A stretch of DNA of 64,000 bases from Microcella flavibacter. Lineage in GTDB: Bacteria; Actinomycetota; Actinomycetes; Actinomycetales; Microbacteriaceae. Position numbers and translations under genes: made by a program. The notes below the pieces were generated by a model that made no database searches, was not told where the DNA came from, and saw only the letters and a program-made list of their open reading frames with translations. The DNA lies in assembly GCF_012530535.1 (NCBI RefSeq), contig NZ_CP051299.1, forward strand, positions 2,170,001 through 2,234,000. Direction: 5' to 3'. How positions within the stretch are numbered: the first letter of the stretch is position 1; each line of letters begins with the position of its first letter. Shown here piece after piece: positions 8,627 through 17,300 of the stretch.

Positions 8627-9664
8627 ATGACCGCCACCGCCACGATCGACGCCTCGCGCGTCGACGCCGCGATGCGCCGCGCCCTCGAGCTCGCCGCCCG
8701 CGGCCCCGCCGTCGGCGTCAACCCGCAGGTCGGCTGCGTGCTGCTGGATGCCCGGGGCGAGATCGTCGCCGAGGGCTGGCACCGCGGGGCGGGCACCGCC
8801 CACGCCGAGGTCGACGCGCTGGCGCAGGTCGCCGATGCCCGCGGCCTGACGGCCGTCGTCACCCTGGAGCCCTGCAACCACACCGGCCGCACCGGGCCCT
8901 GCGCCCAGGCGCTCATCGACGCCGGCGTCGCCCGGGTCGTCTACGCCCTCCCCGACCCCGGCGAGGTCGCGGGCGGCGGCGCCGAGCGCCTGCGCACCGC
9001 GGGCATCGCCGTCGAGGCGGGCCCGCAGGCCGAGGCCGCCGCCGAGCTGCTGCGGCCCTGGCTGACGAGCGCCCGCCTCGGCCGCCCCTTCGTCACGGTC
9101 AAGTGGGCCTCGACGCTGGACGGCCGGGCCGCGGCCGCCGACGGCACGAGCCAGTGGATCACGGGCGCGGCCGCGCGGCAGCGCGTGCACGAGCAGCGCG
9201 CGGCGCACGACGCCATCGCGGTCGGGACGGGCACCGTTCTCGCCGACGATCCGACCCTGACCGCGCGCGGCGACGGCGGCGAGCTGCTCGCCCACCAGCC
9301 GCTGCCCGTGGTGTTCGGCACCACGCCCGTGCCCGCCGATGCCGCGCTGCGCGCGCACCCGGCGGGGCTCGTCGAGCTCGGGCACCGCGACCTCGAGCGC
9401 GGGCTCGCCGAGCTGCAGGAGCGGGGCATCCGCCGCCTGTACGTCGAGGGCGGGCCGACGCTCGCGAGCGCGTTCCTGCGATCCGGGCTCGCCGACGAGG
9501 TGCTGATCTACCTCGCGCCCCTGCTGCTCGGCGGTCCGCGCACCGCCATCGACGACCTCGGCATCGGCACGATGGCCGAGGCGCTGCGGCTGAGCATCCA
9601 CCGCATCGAGACCCTCGGGCCCGACCTGCTCGTGACCGCCCGACCGACCGCACCCCAGGAGTGA
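8627..9664 (+). CDS. ribD: Bifunctional diaminohydroxyphosphoribosylaminopyrimidine deaminase/reductase
   Basis: 345 residues from ATG 8627, with GCAGGG just upstream. The N-terminal deaminase domain has the zinc site HAEVDAL (His59, Glu61) and TLEPCNHTGRTGPC (Cys83, Cys92). The C-terminal reductase domain starts near VTVKWASTLDG and includes the NADPH-binding YVEGGPTLASAF. It carries out the second and third steps of riboflavin synthesis. A GTG at 8570 opens a longer frame that would overlap the riboswitch exit region and is unlikely. Confidence 0.95.
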   Translation: MTATATIDASRVDAAMRRALELAARGPAVGVNPQVGCVLLDARGEIVAEGWHRGAGTAHAEVDALAQVADARGLTAVVTLEPCNHTGRTGPCAQALIDAGVARVVYALPDPGEVAGGGAERLRTAGIAVEAGPQAEAAAELLRPWLTSARLGRPFVTVKWASTLDGRAAAADGTSQWITGAAARQRVHEQRAAHDAIAVGTGTVLADDPTLTARGDGGELLAHQPLPVVFGTTPVPADAALRAHPAGLVELGHRDLERGLAELQERGIRRLYVEGGPTLASAFLRSGLADEVLIYLAPLLLGGPRTAIDDLGIGTMAEALRLSIHRIETLGPDLLVTARPTAPQE

Positions 9665-9669
9665 CCCGC

Positions 9670-10275
9670 ATGTTCACCGGAATCATCGAAGAGCTCGGCG
9701 AGATCGTCGCCTGGGAGAAGACCGGCGACGCCGGGCGCGTGACCGTGCGCGGCCCGCTCGCCGTGAGCGACGCCTCGACGGGCGACTCGATCAGCGTGAG
9801 CGGCGTCTGCCTCACCGTCGTCGAGCAGGGGCCCGACTGGTTCACGGCCGACGTCATGGGGCAGACCCTCGCGATGTCGGCGCCCGCGCAGTGGGCCGAG
9901 GGCGTCACCGTCAACCTCGAGCGCGCCGCCTCCGTCGGCGACCGCCTCGGCGGGCACATCGTGCAGGGCCACATCGACGGCACCGCCGAGCTGCTCGAGG
10001 TGCGCGACGAGGGCACCTGGCGCGTGCTGCGCTTCGCGCTCGCCGCCGCCCACGCCCCGCTCGTCGTCGACAAGGGCTCCATCGCCGTCGACGGCATCTC
10101 GCTCACCGTGAGCGCGGCGGGCGACGACTGGTTCGAGGTCTCGCTCATCCCCGAGACCCTCGAGCGCACCACCCTGGGCCGCCGCACCGCCGGCGAGCTC
10201 GTGAACATCGAGACCGACATCCTCGCTCGGCACGTGGCGCGACTCGCGCGCTTCGACGGAAGGACCACCTCATGA
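9670..10275 (+). CDS. ribE: Riboflavin synthase alpha chain
   Basis: 201 residues. Two homologous lumazine-binding halves are visible: MFTGIIEELGEI at the N-terminus, and a second repeat after GHIVQGHIDGTAEL near residues 96-109. It dismutates two 6,7-dimethyl-8-ribityllumazine molecules into riboflavin and a pyrimidine. It begins 5 bases after ribD. Its stop TGA shares the ATGA overlap with the ribBA start, which implies translational coupling. Confidence 0.95.
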   Translation: MFTGIIEELGEIVAWEKTGDAGRVTVRGPLAVSDASTGDSISVSGVCLTVVEQGPDWFTADVMGQTLAMSAPAQWAEGVTVNLERAASVGDRLGGHIVQGHIDGTAELLEVRDEGTWRVLRFALAAAHAPLVVDKGSIAVDGISLTVSAAGDDWFEVSLIPETLERTTLGRRTAGELVNIETDILARHVARLARFDGRTTS

Positions 10276-11555
10276 GCATCGGAAGCATCCCCCAGGCGCT
10301 GGCCGCCCTGCGCGAGGGCCGACCGGTCCTCGTCGCCGACGACGAGGGCCGCGAGAACGAGGGCGACATCATCCTCGCCGCCGAGCTCGCGACGCAGGAG
10401 TGGGTGGCCTGGACGGTCAAGCACTCCAGCGGCTACCTCTGCGCGCCGATGACCAACGAGCTCGCCGACGCCCTCGAGCTGCCGCTCATGGTCGAGAACA
10501 GCGAGGATCCGCGCCGCACCGCCTACACGGTGAGCGTCGACGCGGCCGACCGCATCTCGACCGGCATCAGCGCCCGCGACCGCGCGCACACGCTGCGCGT
10601 GCTCGCGGACCCCGCCTCGACGCCCGCGAGCCTCATCCGGCCGGGCCACATCATCCCGCTGCGCGCGGTCGACGGCGGCGTGCGGGAGCGCGCCGGGCAC
10701 ACCGAGGCCTCCGTCGAGCTCATGCGCCTGGCCGGGCTGCGCCCCGTCGCGGTCATCGGCGAGGTCGTGGCCGACGACGGCGAGATGATGCGCCTGCCCG
10801 AGCTCATCGAGTTCGGCGCGCGCGAGGGCGTCGTCGTCATCACGATCGTCGACCTGCTCGCCTACCTGGAGTCGGGCGAGGAGTTCGCGGCCGGGGCCCC
10901 CGGCGCCGCCGCCGAGGCGCTCAGCAGCGTCTCGTTCGAGGTCGCCACGACCGTGCCGACCACCCACGGCGCCTTCTCGATGCGCGCCTACCGCGATCGC
11001 AAGACGGGCGCCGACCACGTGGCGATCGTGAGCGGGATGCCCCACGACGACATGATCGTGCGCGTCCACTCCGAGTGCCTCACGGGCGAGGCGTTCGGCT
11101 CGCTCAAGTGCGAGTGCGGCCCCCAGCTCGACGCCGCGCTCGACGTCATCCAGCGCCAGGGCGGCGCCGTGCTCTACATGCGCGGCCACGAGGGCCGCGG
11201 CATCGGCCTCATCAACAAGCTCAAGGCGTACCGCCTGCAGGAGGACGGCTACGACACCCTCGACGCGAACCTCGCTCTGGGGCTGCCCGCCGACTCGCGC
11301 GACTACCAGGCCGCGAGCGACATGCTGCGCGACCTCGGCGTCTCGCGCGTGCGCCTGCTGTCGAACAACCCCGAGAAGCAGCGCCAGCTGACGCAGTACG
11401 GCATCCAGGTCTCGTCCCTCGTGCCGCTGCTCGTCGGCGTCGGCGACGACAACCAGGGCTACCTCAGCGCGAAGCGCGACCGCATGGGCCACCGCCTGCC
11501 CGATAGCATCACCAGCGCCCCCGTGTACGCCCAGATGGAAGGACGCACCGCATGA
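10272..11555 (+). CDS. ribBA: 3,4-DHBP synthase/GTP cyclohydrolase II fusion
   Basis: 427 residues. The N-terminal DHBP synthase domain carries DDEGRENEGD (residues 23-32), the acidic loop that binds Mg and ribulose 5-phosphate. The C-terminal GTP cyclohydrolase II domain has the zinc cysteines in SECLTG..FGSLKCECG and the RGHEGRGIGL motif. It supplies both precursors of lumazine. The gene overlaps ribE and ribH by 4 bases each. Confidence 0.96.
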   Translation: MSIGSIPQALAALREGRPVLVADDEGRENEGDIILAAELATQEWVAWTVKHSSGYLCAPMTNELADALELPLMVENSEDPRRTAYTVSVDAADRISTGISARDRAHTLRVLADPASTPASLIRPGHIIPLRAVDGGVRERAGHTEASVELMRLAGLRPVAVIGEVVADDGEMMRLPELIEFGAREGVVVITIVDLLAYLESGEEFAAGAPGAAAEALSSVSFEVATTVPTTHGAFSMRAYRDRKTGADHVAIVSGMPHDDMIVRVHSECLTGEAFGSLKCECGPQLDAALDVIQRQGGAVLYMRGHEGRGIGLINKLKAYRLQEDGYDTLDANLALGLPADSRDYQAASDMLRDLGVSRVRLLSNNPEKQRQLTQYGIQVSSLVPLLVGVGDDNQGYLSAKRDRMGHRLPDSITSAPVYAQMEGRTA

Positions 11556-12022
11556 GCGGAGCAGGAAGCCCCACCTTGAACGTCGACGGAACCGGCCTCA
11601 CGGTCGCGATCGTGGCCGGTCAGTGGCACGCCGAGATCAGCGCGGGCCTTCTCGCCGGCGCACGTCGCGTGCTCGAGGCCTCCGGCGCGACGATCGTCGA
11701 GTACGCCGCCCCCGGCTCGTTCGAGCTGCCCGTTGTGAGCAAGGCGGCGCTCGAGAACGGCGCGGACGCGGTCGTGGCGCTCGGCGTCATCATCCGCGGC
11801 GGCACGCCGCACTTCGAGTTCGTGTCCTCCGCCGCGACCGACGGCCTCACCCGCGTCGCCCTCGACACCGGCAAGCCCGTGGGCTTCGGCGTGCTGACCC
11901 TCGAGGACGAGCAGCAGGGCCTCGACCGGGCCGGCCTGCCGGGCTCGAAGGAGGACAAGGGCGCCGAGGCGGCTGAGGCCGCCCTCGCCACGGCGCAGGC
12001 GCTGCGGGTCATCCGGGGCTGA
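11552..12022 (+). CDS. ribH: 6,7-dimethyl-8-ribityllumazine synthase
   Basis: 156 residues, typical length. It condenses 3,4-dihydroxy-2-butanone 4-phosphate with the ribitylamino-pyrimidine. Recognisable stretches are AIVAGQWHAEIS, VPGSFELP-like (here APGSFELPVVSKAAL), ALGVIIRGGTPHFEFV and GFGVLTLEDEQQGLDR. It is the last gene of the riboswitch-controlled operon and is followed after 18 bases by a strong hairpin terminator. Confidence 0.95.
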   Translation: MSGAGSPTLNVDGTGLTVAIVAGQWHAEISAGLLAGARRVLEASGATIVEYAAPGSFELPVVSKAALENGADAVVALGVIIRGGTPHFEFVSSAATDGLTRVALDTGKPVGFGVLTLEDEQQGLDRAGLPGSKEDKGAEAAEAALATAQALRVIRG

Positions 12023-12040
12023 GCCGCCCAGAGCCGGTCA

Positions 12041-12080
12041 CGACGGCGCCCGCATCCTTCATCAGGGGCGGGCGCCGTCG
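12041..12080. terminator. Terminator between ribH and the converging ABC permease
   Basis: A perfect 13-bp stem, CGACGGCGCCCGC 12041-12053 with its complement at 12068-12080, and a 14-base loop. It sits between the stops of two converging genes and can serve both strands. Confidence 0.8.
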
Positions 12081-12091
12081 TCGTCCGTCGG

Positions 12092-12907
12092 CTACTTCAG
12101 GAACAGCGCGCGGAGCCGGTTCGTCGTGAAGACGATGCCGATCGCGATCATGACCAGGAAGTAGCCGATGTGCACGAGCATCATGCCGCTGAGCGCGCCC
12201 GTGGTGAGGCCGCGCACGAGCTCGACGCCGTGCCACAGCGGCAGCGCCTGGATGAGCCACTGGATGGGCTCCGGGTAGACCGTGATGGGGTAGAACGTCG
12301 CCGAGAAGAGGAACATCGGCAGCATGATGAAGGTGACCCACTCGATCTGCTGGAAGGTCTTCATGTAGCTCGTGATCGCCATCCCGATGCTCGCGAAGCC
12401 GAAGGCGATGAGCAGCACGGCGGGCAGCGCGAGCAGCGCCGTCCAGGCGAGGTTGAGGCCGAAGACCTGCATGACCACCATGAAGCCCACCGCGTACATG
12501 GCGCCGCGCAGGAGGGCGAGGAAGATCTCGCCGAGCGCGACGTCGAGCGGGCCGAGGCTCGTCGTGAGCATGCCCTGGTAGAGCTTCGAGTGGTTGAGCT
12601 TGAAGAAGACGTTCCAGGTCGAGTCGTAGACGGCGCCGTTCATCGCCGAGACCGCGAGCAGGGCCGGGGCGATGAACGCCGCGTACGGCACCTCCTGGCC
12701 CGTCGAGGTCTGCACCGAGCCGACGAGGGCGCCGAAGCCGATGCCGAGCGAGAGCAGGTAGAAGACCGGCTCGAAGAAGCCGCTGAGCACGACGAGGTAG
12801 TTGGTGCTGCGCGTGGCGAGCAGGCCGCGCGCGATGACGGCACGGGTGTTGCCGGCGTACAGCGCGCCGCGCGCGGGCGTGCGGGAGGGGGCGGTCGCGG
12901 CGGTCAC
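12092..12907 (-). CDS. ABC-2 type transporter permease (DrrB/NodJ-like), second copy
   Basis: 271 residues from GTG 12907, whose GTGA overlaps the stop of the upstream permease. Six membrane segments are predicted, with the ABC-2 signature region near MLPMFLFSATFYPITVYPEPIQWLIQALPLWHGVELVRGL. It forms the membrane part of an exporter with the adjacent permease and the DrrA/NodI-like ATPase. Family members export lipids, glycoconjugates or drugs; the substrate here cannot be told. A longer upstream frame runs through the neighbouring gene and is a shadow. Confidence 0.88.
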   Translation of the reverse strand: MTAATAPSRTPARGALYAGNTRAVIARGLLATRSTNYLVVLSGFFEPVFYLLSLGIGFGALVGSVQTSTGQEVPYAAFIAPALLAVSAMNGAVYDSTWNVFFKLNHSKLYQGMLTTSLGPLDVALGEIFLALLRGAMYAVGFMVVMQVFGLNLAWTALLALPAVLLIAFGFASIGMAITSYMKTFQQIEWVTFIMLPMFLFSATFYPITVYPEPIQWLIQALPLWHGVELVRGLTTGALSGMMLVHIGYFLVMIAIGIVFTTNRLRALFLK

Positions 12908-13746
12908 TTGTTCAGCCTCCGGGCGAAGTGCCGACGCGTGGCCCAGAGGCCCACGACGACGAGGCCGGCGAGGTAGCCGACGTGCGTGACCGAGAGCCAC
13001 AGGGGCTCGACGTGCCCGTAGGTGAGCACCCGGCCGAGCTCGGTGCCGTGCCAGAGCGGCGACACCCAGCCGATCGGCTGCAGGAGGATCGGCAGCTGCT
13101 CGAGCGGGAAGAAGGTGCCCGAGAACAGGAACAGCGGCGTGATGCCGAAGCGCTGCAGCATCGCCATCTGCCCCTTGTCGTCGACGATCGTCGAGGTGTA
13201 GGAGGCGATCACCGTGCCGATCGCCATGCCCGTGAGGGTGGCGACGAGGATCGCGAGCCCGCCGAGCGGCGAGGTGATGGCGCCGAACAGCACGATCACG
13301 CCGAAGTAGATCGCGACCGTGACGAGCGCCCGGAGGGCGATCTGGATGAACATGCCCGACACGATCTGCCCCGGCGCGATCGGCGAGGCGTTGATGCCGA
13401 AGAAGATCGGGTTCCACTTGAAGCCGGAGAGGATGGGGTAGCTGGTCTCGTTCGCCGCGACCGTCATCGCCGCCGTCGCCATGAGCGCGGGGGCGACGAA
13501 CTGCAGGTAGGTGACCCCGCCGACGCCCTGCGGCACGAGGCTCGCGAGGCCGACGCCGAGCGCGAAGAGGTAGATCAACGGGTTGCCGAGGCTCTGGAAG
13601 AGCGCGTCGCCCGCGTAGCCCTTCATGGCGAGGAGGCGGTGCTCGGCGACGTACCAGGCGCCGAAGCGGCGCGGGGCGGCGCCGCCCTGCACCGCACGGC
13701 GCGCGTCGTCGCGCTCGAGGCCCTGGGTGGTATCGAGAGAGGTCAT
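12904..13746 (-). CDS. ABC-2 type transporter permease (DrrB/NodJ-like), first copy
   Basis: 280 residues with an N-terminal cytoplasmic tail of about 45 residues and six predicted helices. The region FLFSGTFFPLEQLPILLQPIGWVSPLWHGTEL matches the ABC-2 permease signature. It is paralogous to the next gene, and together they may form a heterodimeric channel. It overlaps the ATPase gene by 4 bases and the second permease by 4 bases, so all three subunits are translationally coupled. Confidence 0.9.
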   Translation of the reverse strand: MTSLDTTQGLERDDARRAVQGGAAPRRFGAWYVAEHRLLAMKGYAGDALFQSLGNPLIYLFALGVGLASLVPQGVGGVTYLQFVAPALMATAAMTVAANETSYPILSGFKWNPIFFGINASPIAPGQIVSGMFIQIALRALVTVAIYFGVIVLFGAITSPLGGLAILVATLTGMAIGTVIASYTSTIVDDKGQMAMLQRFGITPLFLFSGTFFPLEQLPILLQPIGWVSPLWHGTELGRVLTYGHVEPLWLSVTHVGYLAGLVVVGLWATRRHFARRLNK

Positions 13747-14669
13747 TCGATCAGGCTCCGGCCGGTGAGACGCAGGAAGACGTCCTCGAGGCTCGAGCGC
13801 CGCACGAGCGAGGTGATCGGCGCGAGCCCGAGCTGCGTGATGCGCTCGAGCGCGGCCTCGCCGTCCTCGCCGTAGACGAGGACGCGGTCGGGCAGCACCT
13901 CGAGGCGGTCGCCGATGCCCTGCAGGCGCTCGGCGGCCTCGGCGTTCTTATCGCTGCCGAAGCGCACCTCGAGCACCTCGCGGCTCGAGTACTCGCGGAT
14001 GAGCGCGGCGGGCGACCCCTCCGCCATGATGCGGCCCTCGTCGACGACGACGAGCCGGTCGCACAGCTGCTCGGCCTCGTCCATGTAGTGCGTCGTGAGA
14101 ACGAGGGTGGTGCCCTGCTCCTTGAGGCGGAACAGGCGGTCCCAGAGGATGTGCCGGGCCTGCGGGTCGAGGCCCGTCGTCGGCTCGTCGAGCAGCAGGA
14201 TGCGCGGCTCGTTGATGAGCGCGCGGGCGATCGTGAGGCGGCGCTTCATGCCGCCGGAGAGGTCGTCGACCTTGGCCTTCCTGCGGTCGGTCAGCTGCGC
14301 GAACTCGAGCAGGGCATCCGCCCGCTCGGCGATCACGGAGCGCGGCAGACCGAAGTACCGGCCGTAGACGAGCAGGTTGTCGCGGACCCGCAGCTCCTGA
14401 TCGAGGTTGTCCTGCTGGGGGACGACGCCGAGCTGCGAGCGGATGTCGGGCCCGTGCTGGTCGGGGTCGAGCCCGAGGATCGAGAGCTCGCCGGCCGTGC
14501 GGGTGGAGACGGCGCCGACCATGCGCATCGTCGTCGACTTGCCGGCGCCGTTCGGGCCGAGCAGGCCGAAGGACTCGCCCGGCGCGACCTCGAAGTCGAT
14601 GCCGGCGACGGCGGTGAAGTCGCCGTAGGTCTTCGTGAGCGACGTCGCGGAGATGACGGGCTGGGGCAC
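13743..14669 (-). CDS. ABC transporter ATP-binding protein (DrrA/NodI-like)
   Basis: 308 residues. Walker A is GLLGPNGAGKSTTM, the signature is DDLSGGMKRRL, and Walker B is ILLLDEPTTGLDP, followed by an H-loop in LTTHYMDEAE. The C-terminal extension after about 215 is typical of DrrA-like exporter ATPases. It powers the two permeases encoded next. Start GTG 14669 has a TATGCT box 8 bases upstream, which fits leaderless transcription. It diverges from the second ABC exporter at 14793. Confidence 0.93.
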   Translation of the reverse strand: MPQPVISATSLTKTYGDFTAVAGIDFEVAPGESFGLLGPNGAGKSTTMRMVGAVSTRTAGELSILGLDPDQHGPDIRSQLGVVPQQDNLDQELRVRDNLLVYGRYFGLPRSVIAERADALLEFAQLTDRRKAKVDDLSGGMKRRLTIARALINEPRILLLDEPTTGLDPQARHILWDRLFRLKEQGTTLVLTTHYMDEAEQLCDRLVVVDEGRIMAEGSPAALIREYSSREVLEVRFGSDKNAEAAERLQGIGDRLEVLPDRVLVYGEDGEAALERITQLGLAPITSLVRRSSLEDVFLRLTGRSLIE

Positions 14670-14792
14670 GGGAGTCGAGCATATCCCGGCACTCCGACAC
14701 CGCCGGCGGCCACCCTGTCAGCGAACACGGGCGGTGCGGCTCGGCCGCTCCGGCAGACTGGAGCGCAGCATCCCGAGCCGTCGAAGGAACCC

Positions 14793-16640
14793 ATGAGCAC
14801 CCCCGCCCCCGCCCGCCCGCGCCGCGGCTTCGGCCGCACCCCCGACGACGGCCCGCGGGCCACGTTCTCGCAGCTCATGCCGTACCTGCTCGAGCACAAG
14901 AAGGTGCTCTCGTGGGTCATCGTCATCAGCGTGCTCGGCGCCGGGGCCTCGCTCGCGCAGCCGCTGCTCGTCAGTCAGGTCATCACCGTGGTCGAGGGCG
15001 GCGGCGACCTCGGCGGTCTCGTCGCGCTGCTCGTGCTGCTCGTCGTCGTCAGCGGCCTGCTGAGCGGCTTCGGCCACTACCTGCTGCAGCGCACCGGCGA
15101 GGGCGTCGTGCTCTCGAGCCGCCGCAGCCTCGTGCGCCGCATGCTGCACCTGCCCATCGCCGAGTTCGACCAGCGCCGCACGGGCGACCTCGTCAGCCGC
15201 GTCGGCAGCGACACCACCCTGCTGCGGGCCGTGCTGACGCAGGGCCTCGTCGAGGCGATCGGCGGCAGCCTGACCTTCGTCGGCGCGCTCATCGCGATGC
15301 TCGTCATCGACCCGCTGCTGCTGGGGCTCACCCTGCTCGTGATCGCCGTCTCGGTGGTCACCGTCGTCGTGCTCTCGGCGCGCATCCGGGTCGCCAGCCG
15401 CAAGGCGCAGGAGCGCGTCGGCGACCTCGCCGCGGCCGTCGAGCGCGCCATCTCCTCCGTGCGCACCGTGCGGGCCGCGAACGCGACCGATCGCGAGATC
15501 GCGAGCGTCGAGGCGGATGCCCGCGGCGCGTGGGAGCAGGGCATCAAGGTCGCGAAGATCTCTGCCCTCGTCGTGCCGATCTCGTCGATCGCGCTGCAGG
15601 TCTCGTTCCTCGTCGTGCTCGGCGTCGGCGGGTTCCGCGTCGCCTCCGGCGCCATCGAGATCGCCGACCTCGTGGCGTTCATCCTGTTCCTCTTCCTCAT
15701 GATCGGCCCGCTCGGTCAGGCCTTCGGGGCGATCACGAGCGTGAACTCGGCGCTCGGCGCGCTCGGCCGCATTCAGGAGATCATCGCCCTGCCGAGCGAG
15801 ACCGACGGGGATGCCGCTCTCGAGCCCGCGCCCGCCGACGCCTCCTCGGCCGACGTCGCGCTCGCGTTCGACGCGGTCGGCTTCCGCTACCCCGAGCAGG
15901 CCCACCGCACGGAGGCCGAGAAGGCCGCGGCGGCCGTCGCCGGGGAGGTCGAGCGCGACACGACGGTGCTCCGCGGCGTCAGCTTCCAGGTGCCGACCGG
16001 ATCGCGCACCGCGCTCGTCGGCCCGAGCGGGGCGGGCAAGTCGACCGTGCTCTCGCTCATCGAGCGCTTCTACGACGCGACCGAGGGCGTCATCCGGATG
16101 GGCGGCGTCGACATCCGCGCCCTCGACCGCACCGAGCTGCGCAGCCGCATCGGCTACGTCGAGCAGGACGCCCCCGTGCTCGCCGGCACCCTGCGGCAGA
16201 ACCTGCTGCTCGGCACCCCCGAGGCGAGCGACGAGCAGTGCATCGCCGTGCTGCGCAGCGTCAACCTCGGCGAGGTGCTCGACCGCACCGACGCCGGGCT
16301 CGACGCGCAGGTCGGCGAGGACGGCGTCATGCTCTCGGGCGGCGAGCGCCAGCGGCTCGCGATCGCGCGCGCGCTGCTCGCGGCCCCGCCCATCCTGCTG
16401 CTCGACGAGTCGACCTCCTCGCTCGACGGCCGCAACGAGCAGCTCATGCGCGAGGCGATCGACGCGGTCGCCGAGAACCGCACCCTCATCGTCATCGCGC
16501 ACCGGCTCTCGACGGTCGTCGACAGCGACCAGATCGTCGTACTCGACCACGGCCGCGTCGTCGGCACGGGCACGCACAGCGAGCTCGTCGCCGCGGTGCC
16601 GCTCTACCGCGACCTGGCGAAGCACCAGCTGCTGGTCTGA
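14793..16640 (+). CDS. ABC exporter, fused permease and ATPase (multidrug/lipid type)
   Basis: 615 residues: a six-helix transmembrane domain (about 30-320) fused to a nucleotide-binding domain (about 355-615). Walker A GPSGAGKSTVL, signature LSGGERQRLAIARALL, Walker B ILLLDESTSSLD and the switch His in IVIAHRLSTV are all intact. Such half-transporters dimerise and export drugs, lipids or peptides. A short Ala-rich insert (EKAAAAVAGEVERD) lies just before the Walker A region. The ribosome site GAAGGA precedes ATG 14793. The substrate is unknown. Confidence 0.93.
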   Translation: MSTPAPARPRRGFGRTPDDGPRATFSQLMPYLLEHKKVLSWVIVISVLGAGASLAQPLLVSQVITVVEGGGDLGGLVALLVLLVVVSGLLSGFGHYLLQRTGEGVVLSSRRSLVRRMLHLPIAEFDQRRTGDLVSRVGSDTTLLRAVLTQGLVEAIGGSLTFVGALIAMLVIDPLLLGLTLLVIAVSVVTVVVLSARIRVASRKAQERVGDLAAAVERAISSVRTVRAANATDREIASVEADARGAWEQGIKVAKISALVVPISSIALQVSFLVVLGVGGFRVASGAIEIADLVAFILFLFLMIGPLGQAFGAITSVNSALGALGRIQEIIALPSETDGDAALEPAPADASSADVALAFDAVGFRYPEQAHRTEAEKAAAAVAGEVERDTTVLRGVSFQVPTGSRTALVGPSGAGKSTVLSLIERFYDATEGVIRMGGVDIRALDRTELRSRIGYVEQDAPVLAGTLRQNLLLGTPEASDEQCIAVLRSVNLGEVLDRTDAGLDAQVGEDGVMLSGGERQRLAIARALLAAPPILLLDESTSSLDGRNEQLMREAIDAVAENRTLIVIAHRLSTVVDSDQIVVLDHGRVVGTGTHSELVAAVPLYRDLAKHQLLV

Positions 16641-16655
16641 GGCGGCGCGGCCGGC

Positions 16656-16671
16656 CCGCCGCGCGGCGGGT
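16656..16671. terminator. Hairpin between converging genes
   Basis: CCCGCCG (16656-16662) pairs with CGGCGGG (16665-16671), 15 bases after the exporter stop and before the stop of the converging nicotinamidase gene. Confidence 0.6.
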
Positions 16672-16701
16672 CCGACGCGGTCGAGCCAGGCGCGTTGCGG
16701 C

Positions 16702-17286
16702 TCAGTCGCGCGCGGGCACGACCTCGGCGCCCGCCGCCGCGAGCTCGGCGAGCGCCGCGCGGCTCGACTCGGCGGCGACGCCGGCGACGAGGCCCTCGAG
16801 CACGCGCACCGAGCGTCCGGCGCCGAGGGCGTCGAGAGCGGAAGCCCGGACGCAGTAGTCGGTGGCGATGCCCACGACGTCGACCGCGTCGATGCGCGCC
16901 TCGTCGAGCACCTCGGCGAGGGCGAGGCCCTCGTCGGTCGTCCCCTCGAAGATCGAGTAGGCGGGCACGCCCTGCCCCTTGCGCACGTGCACGTCGACGG
17001 CGCCCGCATCGAGGGCGGGGTGGTACTCGGCGCCCGCGGTGCCGGCCACGCAGTGCACCGGCCACGTCGTCACGAAGTCGGGATCGGCATCCCGCGCGAA
17101 GTGGCCGCCGTTGTCGCCCTCGCCGTCGTGCCAGTCGCGGGAGGCGATGACCAGGGCGTAGTCACCGCCCGCCGCCCGCAGGTGCTCGGTGATGCCGGCC
17201 GCGACCGCCGCTCCCCCGTCGACGCCGAGCGCGCCGCCCTCGGTGAAGTCGTTCTGCACGTCGATGATGAGCAGGGCGCGGGTCAT
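16702..17286 (-). CDS. pncA: Nicotinamidase (isochorismatase family)
   Basis: 194 residues. The catalytic triad can be located: Asp in LLIIDVQNDF (about residue 9), Lys in HVRKGQG, and Cys in GIATDYCVRASALDA. The metal-site histidines are in SRDWH and GGHF. It converts nicotinamide to nicotinate for NAD salvage, and homologues activate pyrazinamide. It is 14 bases downstream of the carboxypeptidase gene and probably co-transcribed with it. Confidence 0.92.
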   Translation of the reverse strand: MTRALLIIDVQNDFTEGGALGVDGGAAVAAGITEHLRAAGGDYALVIASRDWHDGEGDNGGHFARDADPDFVTTWPVHCVAGTAGAEYHPALDAGAVDVHVRKGQGVPAYSIFEGTTDEGLALAEVLDEARIDAVDVVGIATDYCVRASALDALGAGRSVRVLEGLVAGVAAESSRAALAELAAAGAEVVPARD

Positions 17287-17300
17287 GGCGGGCCTTCCGG

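Noticed and set aside
12092-13417. Single 441-codon ABC permease
   Set aside because: The upstream third is out of frame with the real first permease; the GTGA overlap at 12904-12907 gives two separate genes of normal length.
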